This document shows positions 49,446 through 58,232 of a DNA stretch of 64,000 nucleotides, in pieces. The stretch comes from an uncultured Collinsella sp. GTDB lineage: Bacteria; Actinomycetota; Coriobacteriia; Coriobacteriales; Coriobacteriaceae. The DNA is taken from assembly GCA_959019775.1 (NCBI GenBank), contig CAUEPS010000009.1, positions 1 to 64,000 of the forward strand, read 5' to 3'. The notes below the pieces were generated by a model. It was not told the origin of the DNA. It ran no database searches and worked only from the letters and a program-made list of their open reading frames with translations. Each line of letters begins with the position of its first letter. Position 1 is the first letter of the stretch. A program made the translations under genes and the position numbers.

Positions 49446-51353
49446 CTAGAGCTCCTTTTGCAGATAGAGTCCGTGGTCATAAAAACCCAAATGGCGATAG
49501 TACTCGCGCGTACCGATCGCGCTAATCACGTTGATACGCGCATAACCCGCATCCCGGGCAATCTCGCATGCGCGCTCCACCAGCGACCGCCCCAGCCCAT
49601 GATGCTGAGCCGCCTGACCCTGATCGCCCACACGTGCCGCCATGCCATACACGTGCACCTCGCGAATCATTGCCTCGTCCGGCGTCGTCGGCAACTCGTC
49701 TGCGTGCGCGGTAACAAACGCACGATCGGGCAACGACAGGCGCAAAAAGCCGGCGATCTTGCCTTCGAGCGTCACCCACTGCAAAAAGCGCTCGCGCGTC
49801 ACCGGCGTCTCGTACGCTACTTCCTCGTCAAGGGTCAGCTCATCCAAGTCGGCACCCGCCGTGCTGATCTCGCGATAGCGAATCTCGCGCACCGTCGCGC
49901 CTTCTCCACGAGCCGCCAAGCGGTTCTCAACGAGCTGACGCAGGTTAGGCTTTTTGTTGCCCACCATGATGTCGTCGGAGCTAAAGTCACGGATCATGCG
50001 ACTGATGCGACAGAACACCGGCGTCACCACGATGTCGTCGGCCAGCACATCGAGCAGCTCTTCCTCGGTATAGGGGCACCACTCGCCACGCTCGTAGCAG
50101 CCCACCAGATGCGAGCCCTCGATGAGCGCGCACGGGTAGACCTTGACCTCGTCGGGCATAAAAGCGCCCTCGGTCATAAAGCGCTCGTAGTCGCGCTTGT
50201 CCCCCTCGGGCGTAGCGCCCAACAAGTTGAGCATAAAGTGCGCGTGGATTTTAAAGCCAAACAAGCGCGCAAGCGAAAACGCCCGCTCGATCTGCGCCAC
50301 CGAAACGCGACGCTCGTTGATATCGAGCAAATGTTGGTCGAGACTCTGAATACCCATCTGGATCTTGGTGCAGCCCAGGCGGCGGATGAGCGTGAGGGCC
50401 TGCGGCGTCACGGCATCGGGGCGCGTCTCGATAACGAGCCCCACCACGCGATGCTTCGCCGTCTCGTTGATGCGCTGCTGACGCTCAAGCTCCTCCATCG
50501 TGGCGGTCTGCCACTCGGCGACCTGGCCCCACGGCGTGCCGGGGCCGTACAGACGACGCACCGCGCGGTTATAGCCACCCACGGCAGCATCCACACGACC
50601 TTGCTCGTCGGCAACGCCGGCCGCAAGCTCATCCTCGTCTGTCGCAATGCCGGCAGCCCGATAGCGCTCGCGACGCTCTGTTACCACCGGCGGCAGGGCA
50701 TCGGCGGGAGCGTCATCGAGCAGGCGCCCTGCCTCGGCACGGCTGATGCCCGGACGCGCCAACATGGGGTTTGCCGCCACGCCGGCGACGGCATCGTCAT
50801 TGAGCGCACGGAAAAGCTCCGACATAAACCACGTTTGATACCCTTGCGGATAGTCGCTCCAGGTGCCACCGAGCACGATGAGCTCTATCTTGTCGGTCGC
50901 ATGCCCCATCTGCGAAAGCGCGGTCAGACGAGCGCTCACCTGCAGATACGGGTCGAAGCAGTTTTGCTCCGCACGGGCGCACGCCGGCTCGGCATGCAGA
51001 TAGCTTTTAGGCATGCGCAGATCGTTGGGGCAAAACAGGCAATCGCCCGAGCACGGCCAGGGCTTGGTGATGACAGTAATGGTCGCCACGCCCGAGGCCG
51101 TGCGACGAGGCTTCATACGCAGCACCTGCAGCAGTCGACGTTCCAGCTCGGCATCGACATTCCACCCTGCCCAACGAGCCGGCTCCTCACGTTTTACCCG
51201 CTGGTAGAACGGCAGCAGACGGCGCTTGGCCAAATCGCGTTTGTCGGCACCCTCACGGCGCGCCTCGGCATGTATCAGTTTGACGAGCGCTTTGTCGTCC
51301 ACGGTCTCGCCGCGACGCAGAGCCTCGAGTATGTTCAAGATAATCTGTTCCAT
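49446..51353 (-). CDS. Elp3 family radical SAM / GNAT tRNA uridine-modifying enzyme
   Basis: The 635-residue protein resembles bacterial Elp3 (as in Dehalococcoides). An N-terminal helical part is followed by the radical-SAM domain with Cys101, Cys105 and Cys108 in PWPCSGDCLFCPNDLRMPKS, plus ELIVLGGTWSDYPQGYQTWF and GLVIETRPDAV, KIQMGIQSLD. A C-terminal GNAT acetyltransferase has HHGLGRSLVERA and REYYRHLGFYDHGLYLQKEL. Elp3 makes 5-carboxymethyl-uridine at tRNA wobble position 34 using acetyl-CoA and SAM. Bacterial examples are few compared with eukaryotes and archaea. It precedes a spermidine-synthase-like gene; a Trm9-like methyltransferase is 2 kb upstream on the other strand. Confidence 0.93.
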   Translation of the reverse strand: MEQIILNILEALRRGETVDDKALVKLIHAEARREGADKRDLAKRRLLPFYQRVKREEPARWAGWNVDAELERRLLQVLRMKPRRTASGVATITVITKPWPCSGDCLFCPNDLRMPKSYLHAEPACARAEQNCFDPYLQVSARLTALSQMGHATDKIELIVLGGTWSDYPQGYQTWFMSELFRALNDDAVAGVAANPMLARPGISRAEAGRLLDDAPADALPPVVTERRERYRAAGIATDEDELAAGVADEQGRVDAAVGGYNRAVRRLYGPGTPWGQVAEWQTATMEELERQQRINETAKHRVVGLVIETRPDAVTPQALTLIRRLGCTKIQMGIQSLDQHLLDINERRVSVAQIERAFSLARLFGFKIHAHFMLNLLGATPEGDKRDYERFMTEGAFMPDEVKVYPCALIEGSHLVGCYERGEWCPYTEEELLDVLADDIVVTPVFCRISRMIRDFSSDDIMVGNKKPNLRQLVENRLAARGEGATVREIRYREISTAGADLDELTLDEEVAYETPVTRERFLQWVTLEGKIAGFLRLSLPDRAFVTAHADELPTTPDEAMIREVHVYGMAARVGDQGQAAQHHGLGRSLVERACEIARDAGYARINVISAIGTREYYRHLGFYDHGLYLQKEL

Positions 51354-51372
51354 GACCCCATTGTAAAGGCAA

Positions 51373-51404
51373 AGGCGCCGGAGCCCGTCACGGCTCCGGC
51401 GCCT
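51373..51404 (-). terminator. Terminator after the DUF4097 gene
   Basis: AGGCGCCGGAGCC (51373-51385) pairs perfectly with 51392-51404. On the minus strand TTTGCCTTT follows. It ends the Xre-DUF4097 pair and insulates elp3. Confidence 0.8.
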
Positions 51405-51451
51405 CCATCAAACAGCGCAGCTATGGTGTATAAGTCTTCGATAACCGCCCG

Positions 51452-52351
51452 TCACTCTGAATCAAATGACATGTCGCCCGAACCGACCTCAAAACGATAC
51501 GTAGCAGACTTATCGCCGTTATCGAATTCAAGATTCAAAATGGTCTCACCATCGTAGTCAAGCGGAAGGAAATCGCTCTCGAAGTCGCCACTGCCCAAGG
51601 TGAGGCTCGCCTTAAAGCCCGTCGAGTTCGGAACCGTCATCTCCACATCGCCCGAGCCCACGCTCACGTCCATCGACTTCGCGGGGGCCTGGTAGAGCTC
51701 GAACGTCACATCGCCCGACCCGACCTCAGCGCTGAGCGCATCAGTCACGCTGCCCGTAAACTCTACATCTCCCGCACCCAGGAAAAGGTCGAAACCATCA
51801 CAGATGACACCGGCAATCTGCAGATCACCCGAGCCCACGTGCGCGTTGACTCCCTTCAGATGTTCGGCAACACGGCGCGGCAGCTCAACCGTAACCGAGC
51901 GGTCAATCGCCTTACCGTCATCACTTCCAAACTGAGAAACTTTGAGCGTCGAGTCCTCGACGGATGCGATGTTTTGCGTCGCGGCCTTGGGGGCATCCAT
52001 ACCATTGGCAACGCGTCCCCGCTCGATAACGCGAACCTTGTTGCCATCAACAACCTTGACGTCCACCGTAGCCGCATCGATATCGAAATCGAGGTAGCGA
52101 AACTCATCAGCATCAAAGGTCACACTCGAAAGTTGCTGAGGCCGAGCGGAATAGTTACCGCTATCCAAGAGATCATCGTCGTCAAACATATCGTCAAAAT
52201 CAGACAAATCGCCGGATAGAATAGCGGTCGTTCGCACCATATTGGAATGAGCCAATAGCCGCGAGGCACCAAATACAAGCCCGATAATAAGCACAAACGC
52301 TCCGATGCCAACGCCCAAGCGTACCTTGGATTCATGCGAAAGCTTCATCAT
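51452..52351 (-). CDS. DUF4097-type beta-repeat protein with membrane anchor
   Basis: The 299-residue protein has one N-terminal membrane helix (about 12-33), an acidic linker (DFDDMFDDDDLLD), and a right-handed beta-type domain with repeated (V/L)GSGD units (HVGSGDLQ, EVGSGDVT, SVGSGDVE, TLGSGDFE, EVGSGDMS), typical of DUF4097/LiaG-like proteins. These are surface or membrane proteins of unknown action, often under control of a linked regulator. It overlaps the Xre gene by 4 bp (ATGA), so the two form an operon. Confidence 0.82.
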   Translation of the reverse strand: MMKLSHESKVRLGVGIGAFVLIIGLVFGASRLLAHSNMVRTTAILSGDLSDFDDMFDDDDLLDSGNYSARPQQLSSVTFDADEFRYLDFDIDAATVDVKVVDGNKVRVIERGRVANGMDAPKAATQNIASVEDSTLKVSQFGSDDGKAIDRSVTVELPRRVAEHLKGVNAHVGSGDLQIAGVICDGFDLFLGAGDVEFTGSVTDALSAEVGSGDVTFELYQAPAKSMDVSVGSGDVEMTVPNSTGFKASLTLGSGDFESDFLPLDYDGETILNLEFDNGDKSATYRFEVGSGDMSFDSE

Positions 52352-53064
52352 TCATCACCCTCTTTGGCGATCGGGTCAGCGGTGGCCGCGGTAGCCACGT
52401 CAGCATCAACCGAAGCGGAAACATTCTGAACCCTAGCTGTCACCGGCGCCGGACCAACCTGAATATCCCCGCGCGCCCAATCGCCATCGAGCGCACGCGC
52501 CACCCAGTGATAGATGGGAATCGTGAAGAAGATCAGCGCGGCAAAGGGACCGGCACCAAACAGGAACATCAGCAAAAAGAACAGTAGCCAACACACGGCC
52601 CAATACGGGAACGACTGGAACGGGCCCTTCACCGGAGTCGAGCCAACTGCGGTGCCACTCGTCGCCTGCGCCGTAGCGGCATTGGCGGCCTGCGCACTCC
52701 AACTTGCCGCTTGCGCCGCCTTGGCCGCAGCATCACTCGCCTGCGTTGCCGCCTCGGTAGCGCGCGCCGCCGCCTCATGGGTGCGAGCACGCTCTGCCGC
52801 CTCGGCCTCGCGCTGACGGGCGCGGTCCTCGTTCTCAAACTCGATATCGTCCTCGATCTCATCGCTCGGATTGAGCAGCTCGTCCAGGCTCACGCCATAA
52901 AGTTTGGCGAGCGAGATCAGGTTCTCGGTATCGGGCGAGCTCTCCGCGCGCTCCCATTTACTGACCGCCTGGCGCGACAGCCCCAGCTTTCGCGCCAGCC
53001 CTTCTTGGCTAAAACCCTTGCTGCGACGAAGGTCGGCGAGCCGCTGCGCAGTTTCTACATTCAT
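52348..53064 (-). CDS. Xre-family HTH regulator with Ala-rich linker and membrane segment
   Basis: The 238-residue protein has a helix-turn-helix at about 5-62 (GFSQEGLARKLGLSRQAVSKW), an acidic segment, an Ala-rich helical or coiled-coil linker of about 60 residues (EAAERARTHEAAARATEAA), two hydrophobic segments (about 155-190) and a soluble tail. It is a membrane-tethered regulator for the DUF4097 partner. The start at 53064 has AGGAGGAACC; a longer frame (to 53313) would reach into the intergenic region and is rejected. Confidence 0.82.
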   Translation of the reverse strand: MNVETAQRLADLRRSKGFSQEGLARKLGLSRQAVSKWERAESSPDTENLISLAKLYGVSLDELLNPSDEIEDDIEFENEDRARQREAEAAERARTHEAAARATEAATQASDAAAKAAQAASWSAQAANAATAQATSGTAVGSTPVKGPFQSFPYWAVCWLLFFLLMFLFGAGPFAALIFFTIPIYHWVARALDGDWARGDIQVGPAPVTARVQNVSASVDADVATAATADPIAKEGDE

Positions 53065-53331
53065 GGTTCCTCCTATGTGATGCCAGCCGTGCCGCCGGAC
53101 CATATTTGTTCTTAAGGCGCCTTGCACAGTTAAAAATCTATCCGCCACTGCCAAAAGCATGCCACCTATTCTAGTGAGATTTTTGACAACCGGCGGTTGC
53201 GGGTGCATATGAGCTGCGGAAATGTGTCCAAACAAAGCAATGGCGCCTAGCTCAGTTGTCCCCGTTGCGGCGTTAACGGTAGTATGGTCATACTGTTTAT
53301 TCCGCACCGCCAACGGAGGGAGTTCCGCGCC

Positions 53332-54204
53332 GTGAACCGCGATTTCGCCTCATCGCTCATCCAGCTCAACAACACGTTCTATCGCGAGCACTCCGCCTCC
53401 TTCTCCGATACGCGCCAGGCCCCGTGGCCCGGCTGGGTGCGCACCATGGATATCGCGCTCGGGCAGCTCGACGTCGCCACGATCGAGCATCCCGTCCGTG
53501 TCTTCGATCTTGCCTGCGGCAATATGCGATTCGAGAACTTTGCCGCCGGCGGCGCACTTGCCGCCAAGGGCGTAGATGGCACGAGCCCCTCGGCGGATGT
53601 CAGCTGCCCCTTTGAGTTCTATGGTGTCGACTCGTGTCAGGATTTGGCCATCGATGCGCGCGGTCACGCCCTGCGCATTCCCAACCTGTACTTCCAGGAA
53701 CTCGATGTGCTCGACGCCCTTATGAAGCTCAACCCCGCCGAGACGCCCGACGTGCTTTTCGACGCCCCGCTCGCCGACATCTCGGTCTGCTTTGGCTTTA
53801 TGCACCACGTGCCGTCGTGCGAGTATCGCGTACGCGTGCTCGACGCCCTGGTGCGTCAGACGCGCCCAGGTGGCATCATCGCCATCAGCTTTTGGGAGTT
53901 TATGAACGACGAGCGCATGGCGCGCAAGGCCGTTCGTGCCGAGGCCCGCGCCGAGCTCACCCCGCCGTTTGAGGGTTACGATTCGGCGCAGTTTGAAGCC
54001 GGCGACCACCTCATCGGCTGGCAAAACGACCGCCACGCCTACCGCTATTGCCATCACTTTGACGATCAGCAGATCACCGACCTGGTGCGCGGCGTCCGCA
54101 CGTTCTACAAGAGCGGCGAGGTCCCCGTGCGCGAGCTTGAGCGTTTCCATGCTGACGGTCGCAGCGGCGAGCTCAACCGCTATGTGATTCTCAAGCGCCT
54201 GTAG
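53332..54204 (+). CDS. Trm9-like SAM methyltransferase
   Basis: The 290-residue Rossmann-fold methyltransferase starts with NNTFYREHSASFSDTRQAPW, strongly like the FSxTRxxPWP region of Trm9/ALKBH8-type enzymes. Then come motif I VFDLACGNMRF, the GVDSCQDLAI acidic loop, ISVCFGFMHHVPS, and near the end GDHLIGWQNDRHAYRYCHHF, like the Trm9 W...YRYxHxF segment. Trm9 adds the methyl ester on cm5U34 made by the Elp3 pathway, and elp3 is 2 kb away. GTG 53332 is preferred (GGAGGG 13 nt upstream); an ATG at 53284 overlaps promoter-like sequence. Substrate is inference. Confidence 0.75.
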   Translation: MNRDFASSLIQLNNTFYREHSASFSDTRQAPWPGWVRTMDIALGQLDVATIEHPVRVFDLACGNMRFENFAAGGALAAKGVDGTSPSADVSCPFEFYGVDSCQDLAIDARGHALRIPNLYFQELDVLDALMKLNPAETPDVLFDAPLADISVCFGFMHHVPSCEYRVRVLDALVRQTRPGGIIAISFWEFMNDERMARKAVRAEARAELTPPFEGYDSAQFEAGDHLIGWQNDRHAYRYCHHFDDQQITDLVRGVRTFYKSGEVPVRELERFHADGRSGELNRYVILKRL

Positions 54205-54322
54205 GTATCGGCGACTCGCCGCCGAACCGCACCGCATCTTTCGGGCAAACTATGCCCACCCTTTTTCAACCCATTGACGGAACGCGCAGCTACGTGTTCC
54301 ATATTTATGACCAAGGAGCCTC

Positions 54323-55162
54323 ATGGGAGCCGTCCACGTTCGCACGCCTAAGAACTTTGTGCTCGAGGAGCGCCTGGAGCGCTACGCCGATGCGATTGAG
54401 ACGAACCCCGAGGCTTATGCCGGAGATTGGCGCAAGGCCTGTGCGCCCGCAGACGGCAAGCCCTTCGAACACCTTCACCTGGATCTTGGCTGTGGCAAGG
54501 GAACGTACCTTGTAGAGCGCGCGGCCCACGAGCCAAACACGCTCTTTATCGGCATGGACCAGGAGCCCATCTGCATCGCCTATGCCGCGCAGAAAATCTG
54601 TGAGCAGGAACTGACCAACGCACTCGTCCTGCCCCGAGGCGCCGCATCGCTGCCGCAGCTGTTTGCCGCAGGCGAGCTCGATGCCATCACCATTAACTTT
54701 CCCACGCCGCAGCCCAAGGCCAAGTACGCCAAAAAACGACTCGTCCATGTCGACCATCTGATGCTCTACCGCCCGCTCCTTGCAGCCGGCGCCACCGTCA
54801 CGCTGCGCACCGACAGCAAGCCATTGCGCGATTACGCCCTGGGACAGTTTGCCGCGGCCGGCTACGACACACTTTGGGTAAGCGACGACGTTCGCCGCGA
54901 CCATCCCGAGCATCCCGAGACCGAGTACGAGTGCCGCACGCGCGAGATGGGTGCCGTCGTCTATGGCATTTGTGCCACGCCCGGCGCGCAGCCCAGCGAT
55001 GAACAGCTCACGACGGGCCGCATGCAGGAGCAAAGCCTTGCCTGCTACCTGCCCGAAAACCTCGATGAGCTCACCTATGTACCTCTGGGCATGGAAGAGG
55101 CCGTCGAGAACTTTAAAAACCGCGCCCGCAAGGACAAGAAGCGCTTACCGCAAGAGTCCTAG
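54323..55162 (+). CDS. trmB: tRNA (guanine-N7)-methyltransferase TrmB-like, divergent
   Basis: The 279-residue protein has the TrmB fold and sites: LHLDLGCGKGTYLVE, ALFIG-type MDQEPICIAYAAQK, and the signature region as NFPTPQPKAKYAKKRL, where the usual FPDPWPK has Thr for Asp and Gln for Trp. TrmB makes m7G46 in tRNA. The changed motif leaves activity or target open. AAGGAG lies 6 nt before ATG 54323. It follows the Trm9-like gene by 118 bp on the same strand; a C-terminal extension of about 40 residues is basic. Confidence 0.8.
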   Translation: MGAVHVRTPKNFVLEERLERYADAIETNPEAYAGDWRKACAPADGKPFEHLHLDLGCGKGTYLVERAAHEPNTLFIGMDQEPICIAYAAQKICEQELTNALVLPRGAASLPQLFAAGELDAITINFPTPQPKAKYAKKRLVHVDHLMLYRPLLAAGATVTLRTDSKPLRDYALGQFAAAGYDTLWVSDDVRRDHPEHPETEYECRTREMGAVVYGICATPGAQPSDEQLTTGRMQEQSLACYLPENLDELTYVPLGMEEAVENFKNRARKDKKRLPQES

Positions 55163-55471
55163 GGGCTTCTTATGGTCGCGGCGTCGGCAAACAAGCGCAA
55201 ATAGGCGCCAGCGAACGACCCTCAAGCCTAAGTGAGTAGACTTTTTTGCAATAGCCAAGCACAACCCGCATAGCGAAACATAAAACCGCAGGTAGAGCCC
55301 TTGTGCAAAAGCCATGTGCTCGAGATATCGCAAAAAGTCTACTCACTTAGCTAACGACTACACCAAACGGCCGGGCAGAACGCCCATTTCCTGCATTTTC
55401 TCGCGCGCTGGCACCCCGCGCCGCCGCTACGCCATAATAGTTGGCAGACAAACGCGAGAGAAAGCAACCAC
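55163..55471. other. Intergenic gap with a long inverted repeat
   Basis: The 309-bp gap between trmB and the DUF3516 helicase holds the inverted repeat 55228-55350 and, beyond it, only the upstream region of the helicase gene. No gene is visible. Confidence 0.6.
55228..55350. repeat. Inverted repeat CTAAGTGAGTAGACTTTTTTGC, family C
   Basis: The left arm (55228-55249) pairs with 55330-55350 with one extra base, and the flanking GCAATAGC/GATATCGC parts are weakly complementary. The loop is about 80 nt. It has the same design as the other palindromes but a different sequence. Confidence 0.8.
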
Positions 55472-58153
55472 ATGGCACAGACCACGACAGATACTTCCGC
55501 CAGCACCGTTTCCGGCGCCGGCGCCGCCAGCTCGTTCTCGGGCGGCACGGGAACCGAAGCCGAGTTTGGCTCGCTCGGCGCGCTCTCCCCCACCTGGTGG
55601 GAGCCCGAGGATGGCAGTGAGCCCGAACCGTGGCTCACGCCCGATCAGGCCTTCGAACGTTTCTTTGAATGGACGAACGATCGCGGCATTGAGCTGTGGG
55701 ATCACCAAGAAGAGGCCCTCATGGACCTGGCTGCCGGCGATCACGTCATTTTGGGCACACCGACCGGATCGGGCAAGTCGCTTGTCGCGCTGGGCATGCT
55801 CTTTATGGGCATGGCGCAGGGCAAGCGCTGCTACTACACGGCCCCCATCAAGGCTCTGGTCAGCGAGAAGTTTTTCGACCTTGTGCAGGTGCTCGGCCGC
55901 GATAACGTAGGCATGATCACCGGCGACACGCACATCAACACCAAGGCGCCCGTCATCTGCTGCACGGCAGAGATCCTTGCCAACGACGCACTGCGCGAGG
56001 GCGAAGATGCCGATGTTGGCTGCGTCGCCATGGACGAGTTCCACTACTTTGCCGACCCCGATCGCGGTTGGGCCTGGCAGGTGCCGCTGCTCACCCTGCC
56101 TCACACGCAATTCATGCTCATGAGCGCCACGCTCGGCGATGTCACCGCGATCGCCGCCTCGCTCGAGGAGCACACCGGCGCTACCTGCGACTTGGTCGTC
56201 GATGCCCCACGCCCCGTGCCGCTGAGCTACGACTACGTGACGACCTCGCTCGAGGGCACCGTCGAGCTCGCGATGCGCCGCGGCGAGGCCCCGCTCTATA
56301 TCGTGCACTTTAGCCAGGATGCCGCCCTTGCGACGGCACAGTCGCTCGCCAACTTTGGCATTGCCAGCAAGGAGCAGCGCGAGGCCATCAAGGAGGCGGC
56401 CAAGGGCACGAGCTTCTCGACGGCCTTCGGCAAGATCCTCAAGCGTTTGCTCGGCTGTGGCGTCGGCGTGCACCACGCCGGTATGCTGCCGCGCTATCGC
56501 CTCCTGGTCGAGCGCCTGGCGCAGCAGGGCCTGCTGCCCGTCATTTGCGGCACCGACACACTCGGCGTCGGCATCAACGTGCCCATCCACACCGTGGTCC
56601 TCACCGCGCTCACCAAGTTCGACGGCTACAAGATGCGTCGCCTGCGCGCCCGTGAGTTCCATCAGATCGCCGGTCGCGCAGGTCGCTCGGGCTTCGATAC
56701 CGAGGGCATGGTCATTGCCGAGGCTCCGGAGCACGAGATCGAGAACGCCAAGCTCATGGCCAAGGCAGGCGACGATCCCAAGAAGCTCCGTAAAATTAAA
56801 AAGAAGAAGGCCCCCGAGGGCTTTGTCACCTGGAACAAGCAGACCTTTGAGCGCCTGATCGAGACGCAGCCCGAGACGCTCAAGCCGCGCCTGCGCATCA
56901 CACACTCCATGGTGATTAGCGTGGTCGAGCAGGGCGGCGACGCCCGCGCCCGCGTGCACGACCTCATCGAGACAAGCCTGCAGACCCCCGAGGAAAAGGC
57001 AAAGCTCGAGGTTCGCGCCGACGAGATCTTCGCCACGCTCATCGACTCCGGCGTCGTCGTGCGCACCGAGGTGCCGCCCGCACCCGGCGCTCCGGTTGAC
57101 GCCGCGCCGGACATAGACTACGCGCTGACGGTCGACCTGCCCGAGGACTTTGCGCTCGACCAGCCGCTCTCGCCGTTTTTGCTTGCCGCGCTGGAGCTGC
57201 TCGACACCGAGAGTGAGACCTATACCATGGACCTCATCTCGATGGTCGAGGCTACGCTCGAGGACCCCAAGCAGGTATTGCGCGCACAGGAGCGCGCCGC
57301 GCGCGACCGCGCGATGGCCGAAATGAAGGCTGACGGCGTCGAATATGAGGAACGCTTGGAGCGCATCCAGGATGTCACCTACGAAAAGCCGCTCGAGGAC
57401 TTGCTCGATGCCGCCTTCGACAAGTACTGCCAGGAAGTACCTTGGGCCAACGACTACCAGCTCTCGCCCAAGAGCGTCCTGCGCGACATGCTGGAGAGCG
57501 CGAGCGATTTTAAGGGCTACATTCAAAAGCTCGGCATCGCCCGCTCCGAGGGCATTCTGCTGCGCTACCTAGCCGAGGCCTACCGTTCCCTCGATCGCAC
57601 CGTGCCCATTGAGAAACGCGATGAGCGCTTGCGTGACATTATCTCGTGGCTCGGCTTTGTGGTGCGCTCGGTCGACTCGAGCCTGGTGGACGAGTGGGAG
57701 AACGCCGGCAACCCCGCTGCACTCGACGTCACACCGCCGCAGGGCATCGACGAGGTCGTTACGGACCGTCGCGGCTGCACGCTGTTGGTGCGCAACGCGC
57801 TCTTCCGCCGCGTGACCCTTGCCGCCCGCGAGCACGCTCGCGATCTGGGCGAGCTCGACGAGGACTGGGGCATGAGCGAGGTCCGCTGGCAAAAAGCACT
57901 CAACGCTTACCATGAGCAGCACGAGGAAATCCTCACCGACGGAAATGCCCGCAGCGCCGCGATGTTTTCCATCGACGAGTCCGACGAGAAGACCGCGCAC
58001 GTATGGCACGTGCACCAGATCTTTGCCGACGAGGATGGCGACCACGACTTTGGCATCATGGGCGATGTCGACCTGGATGCCACGCAAGACGGCGGCGAGG
58101 TCATCTTCAAAAACTACCGCGTCGGCTTTATCGAGGACCTGCTCGGGAACTAG
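55472..58153 (+). CDS. Ski2-like DEAD/DEAH helicase with DUF3516
   Basis: The 893-residue protein has an Ala/Ser/Thr-rich N-terminus, then a helicase core with Walker A GTPTGSGKSLVAL (about 95), a DEFH box CVAMDEFHYFADPDRGW (about 187), LMSATLGD, GVHHAGMLPRYR, CGTDTLGVGINVP and QIAGRAGRSGFD. A long C-terminal region follows, typical of DUF3516 actinobacterial proteins, and ends with an SnoaL-like/DUF3516 domain. It is related to RNA helicases of the Ski2/Mtr4 group and may act on RNA decay or processing. GAGAGAAAG precedes the ATG. Confidence 0.87.
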   Translation: MAQTTTDTSASTVSGAGAASSFSGGTGTEAEFGSLGALSPTWWEPEDGSEPEPWLTPDQAFERFFEWTNDRGIELWDHQEEALMDLAAGDHVILGTPTGSGKSLVALGMLFMGMAQGKRCYYTAPIKALVSEKFFDLVQVLGRDNVGMITGDTHINTKAPVICCTAEILANDALREGEDADVGCVAMDEFHYFADPDRGWAWQVPLLTLPHTQFMLMSATLGDVTAIAASLEEHTGATCDLVVDAPRPVPLSYDYVTTSLEGTVELAMRRGEAPLYIVHFSQDAALATAQSLANFGIASKEQREAIKEAAKGTSFSTAFGKILKRLLGCGVGVHHAGMLPRYRLLVERLAQQGLLPVICGTDTLGVGINVPIHTVVLTALTKFDGYKMRRLRAREFHQIAGRAGRSGFDTEGMVIAEAPEHEIENAKLMAKAGDDPKKLRKIKKKKAPEGFVTWNKQTFERLIETQPETLKPRLRITHSMVISVVEQGGDARARVHDLIETSLQTPEEKAKLEVRADEIFATLIDSGVVVRTEVPPAPGAPVDAAPDIDYALTVDLPEDFALDQPLSPFLLAALELLDTESETYTMDLISMVEATLEDPKQVLRAQERAARDRAMAEMKADGVEYEERLERIQDVTYEKPLEDLLDAAFDKYCQEVPWANDYQLSPKSVLRDMLESASDFKGYIQKLGIARSEGILLRYLAEAYRSLDRTVPIEKRDERLRDIISWLGFVVRSVDSSLVDEWENAGNPAALDVTPPQGIDEVVTDRRGCTLLVRNALFRRVTLAAREHARDLGELDEDWGMSEVRWQKALNAYHEQHEEILTDGNARSAAMFSIDESDEKTAHVWHVHQIFADEDGDHDFGIMGDVDLDATQDGGEVIFKNYRVGFIEDLLGN

Positions 58154-58176
58154 CCGGGCACAATGGAACGAAACGA

Positions 58177-58215
58177 AGCGGGGCCGTTGGCAATATCGCC
58201 AGCGGCCCCGCTTTT
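58177..58215 (+). terminator. Terminator of the DUF3516 helicase
   Basis: AGCGGGGCCGTTGGC (58177-58191) pairs with 58198-58212 with few mismatches and is followed by TTTT. The minus-strand tail is less T-rich. Confidence 0.82.
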
Positions 58216-58232
58216 GCACTATGCGCTATGCC

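Noticed and set aside
48912..51557. 881-codon open frame antisense to elp3
   Set aside because: Composition typical of an antisense shadow; elp3 on the other strand has clear catalytic motifs.
55427..57526. 699-codon frame antisense to the DUF3516 helicase
   Set aside because: Shadow frame; helicase motifs lie on the plus strand.
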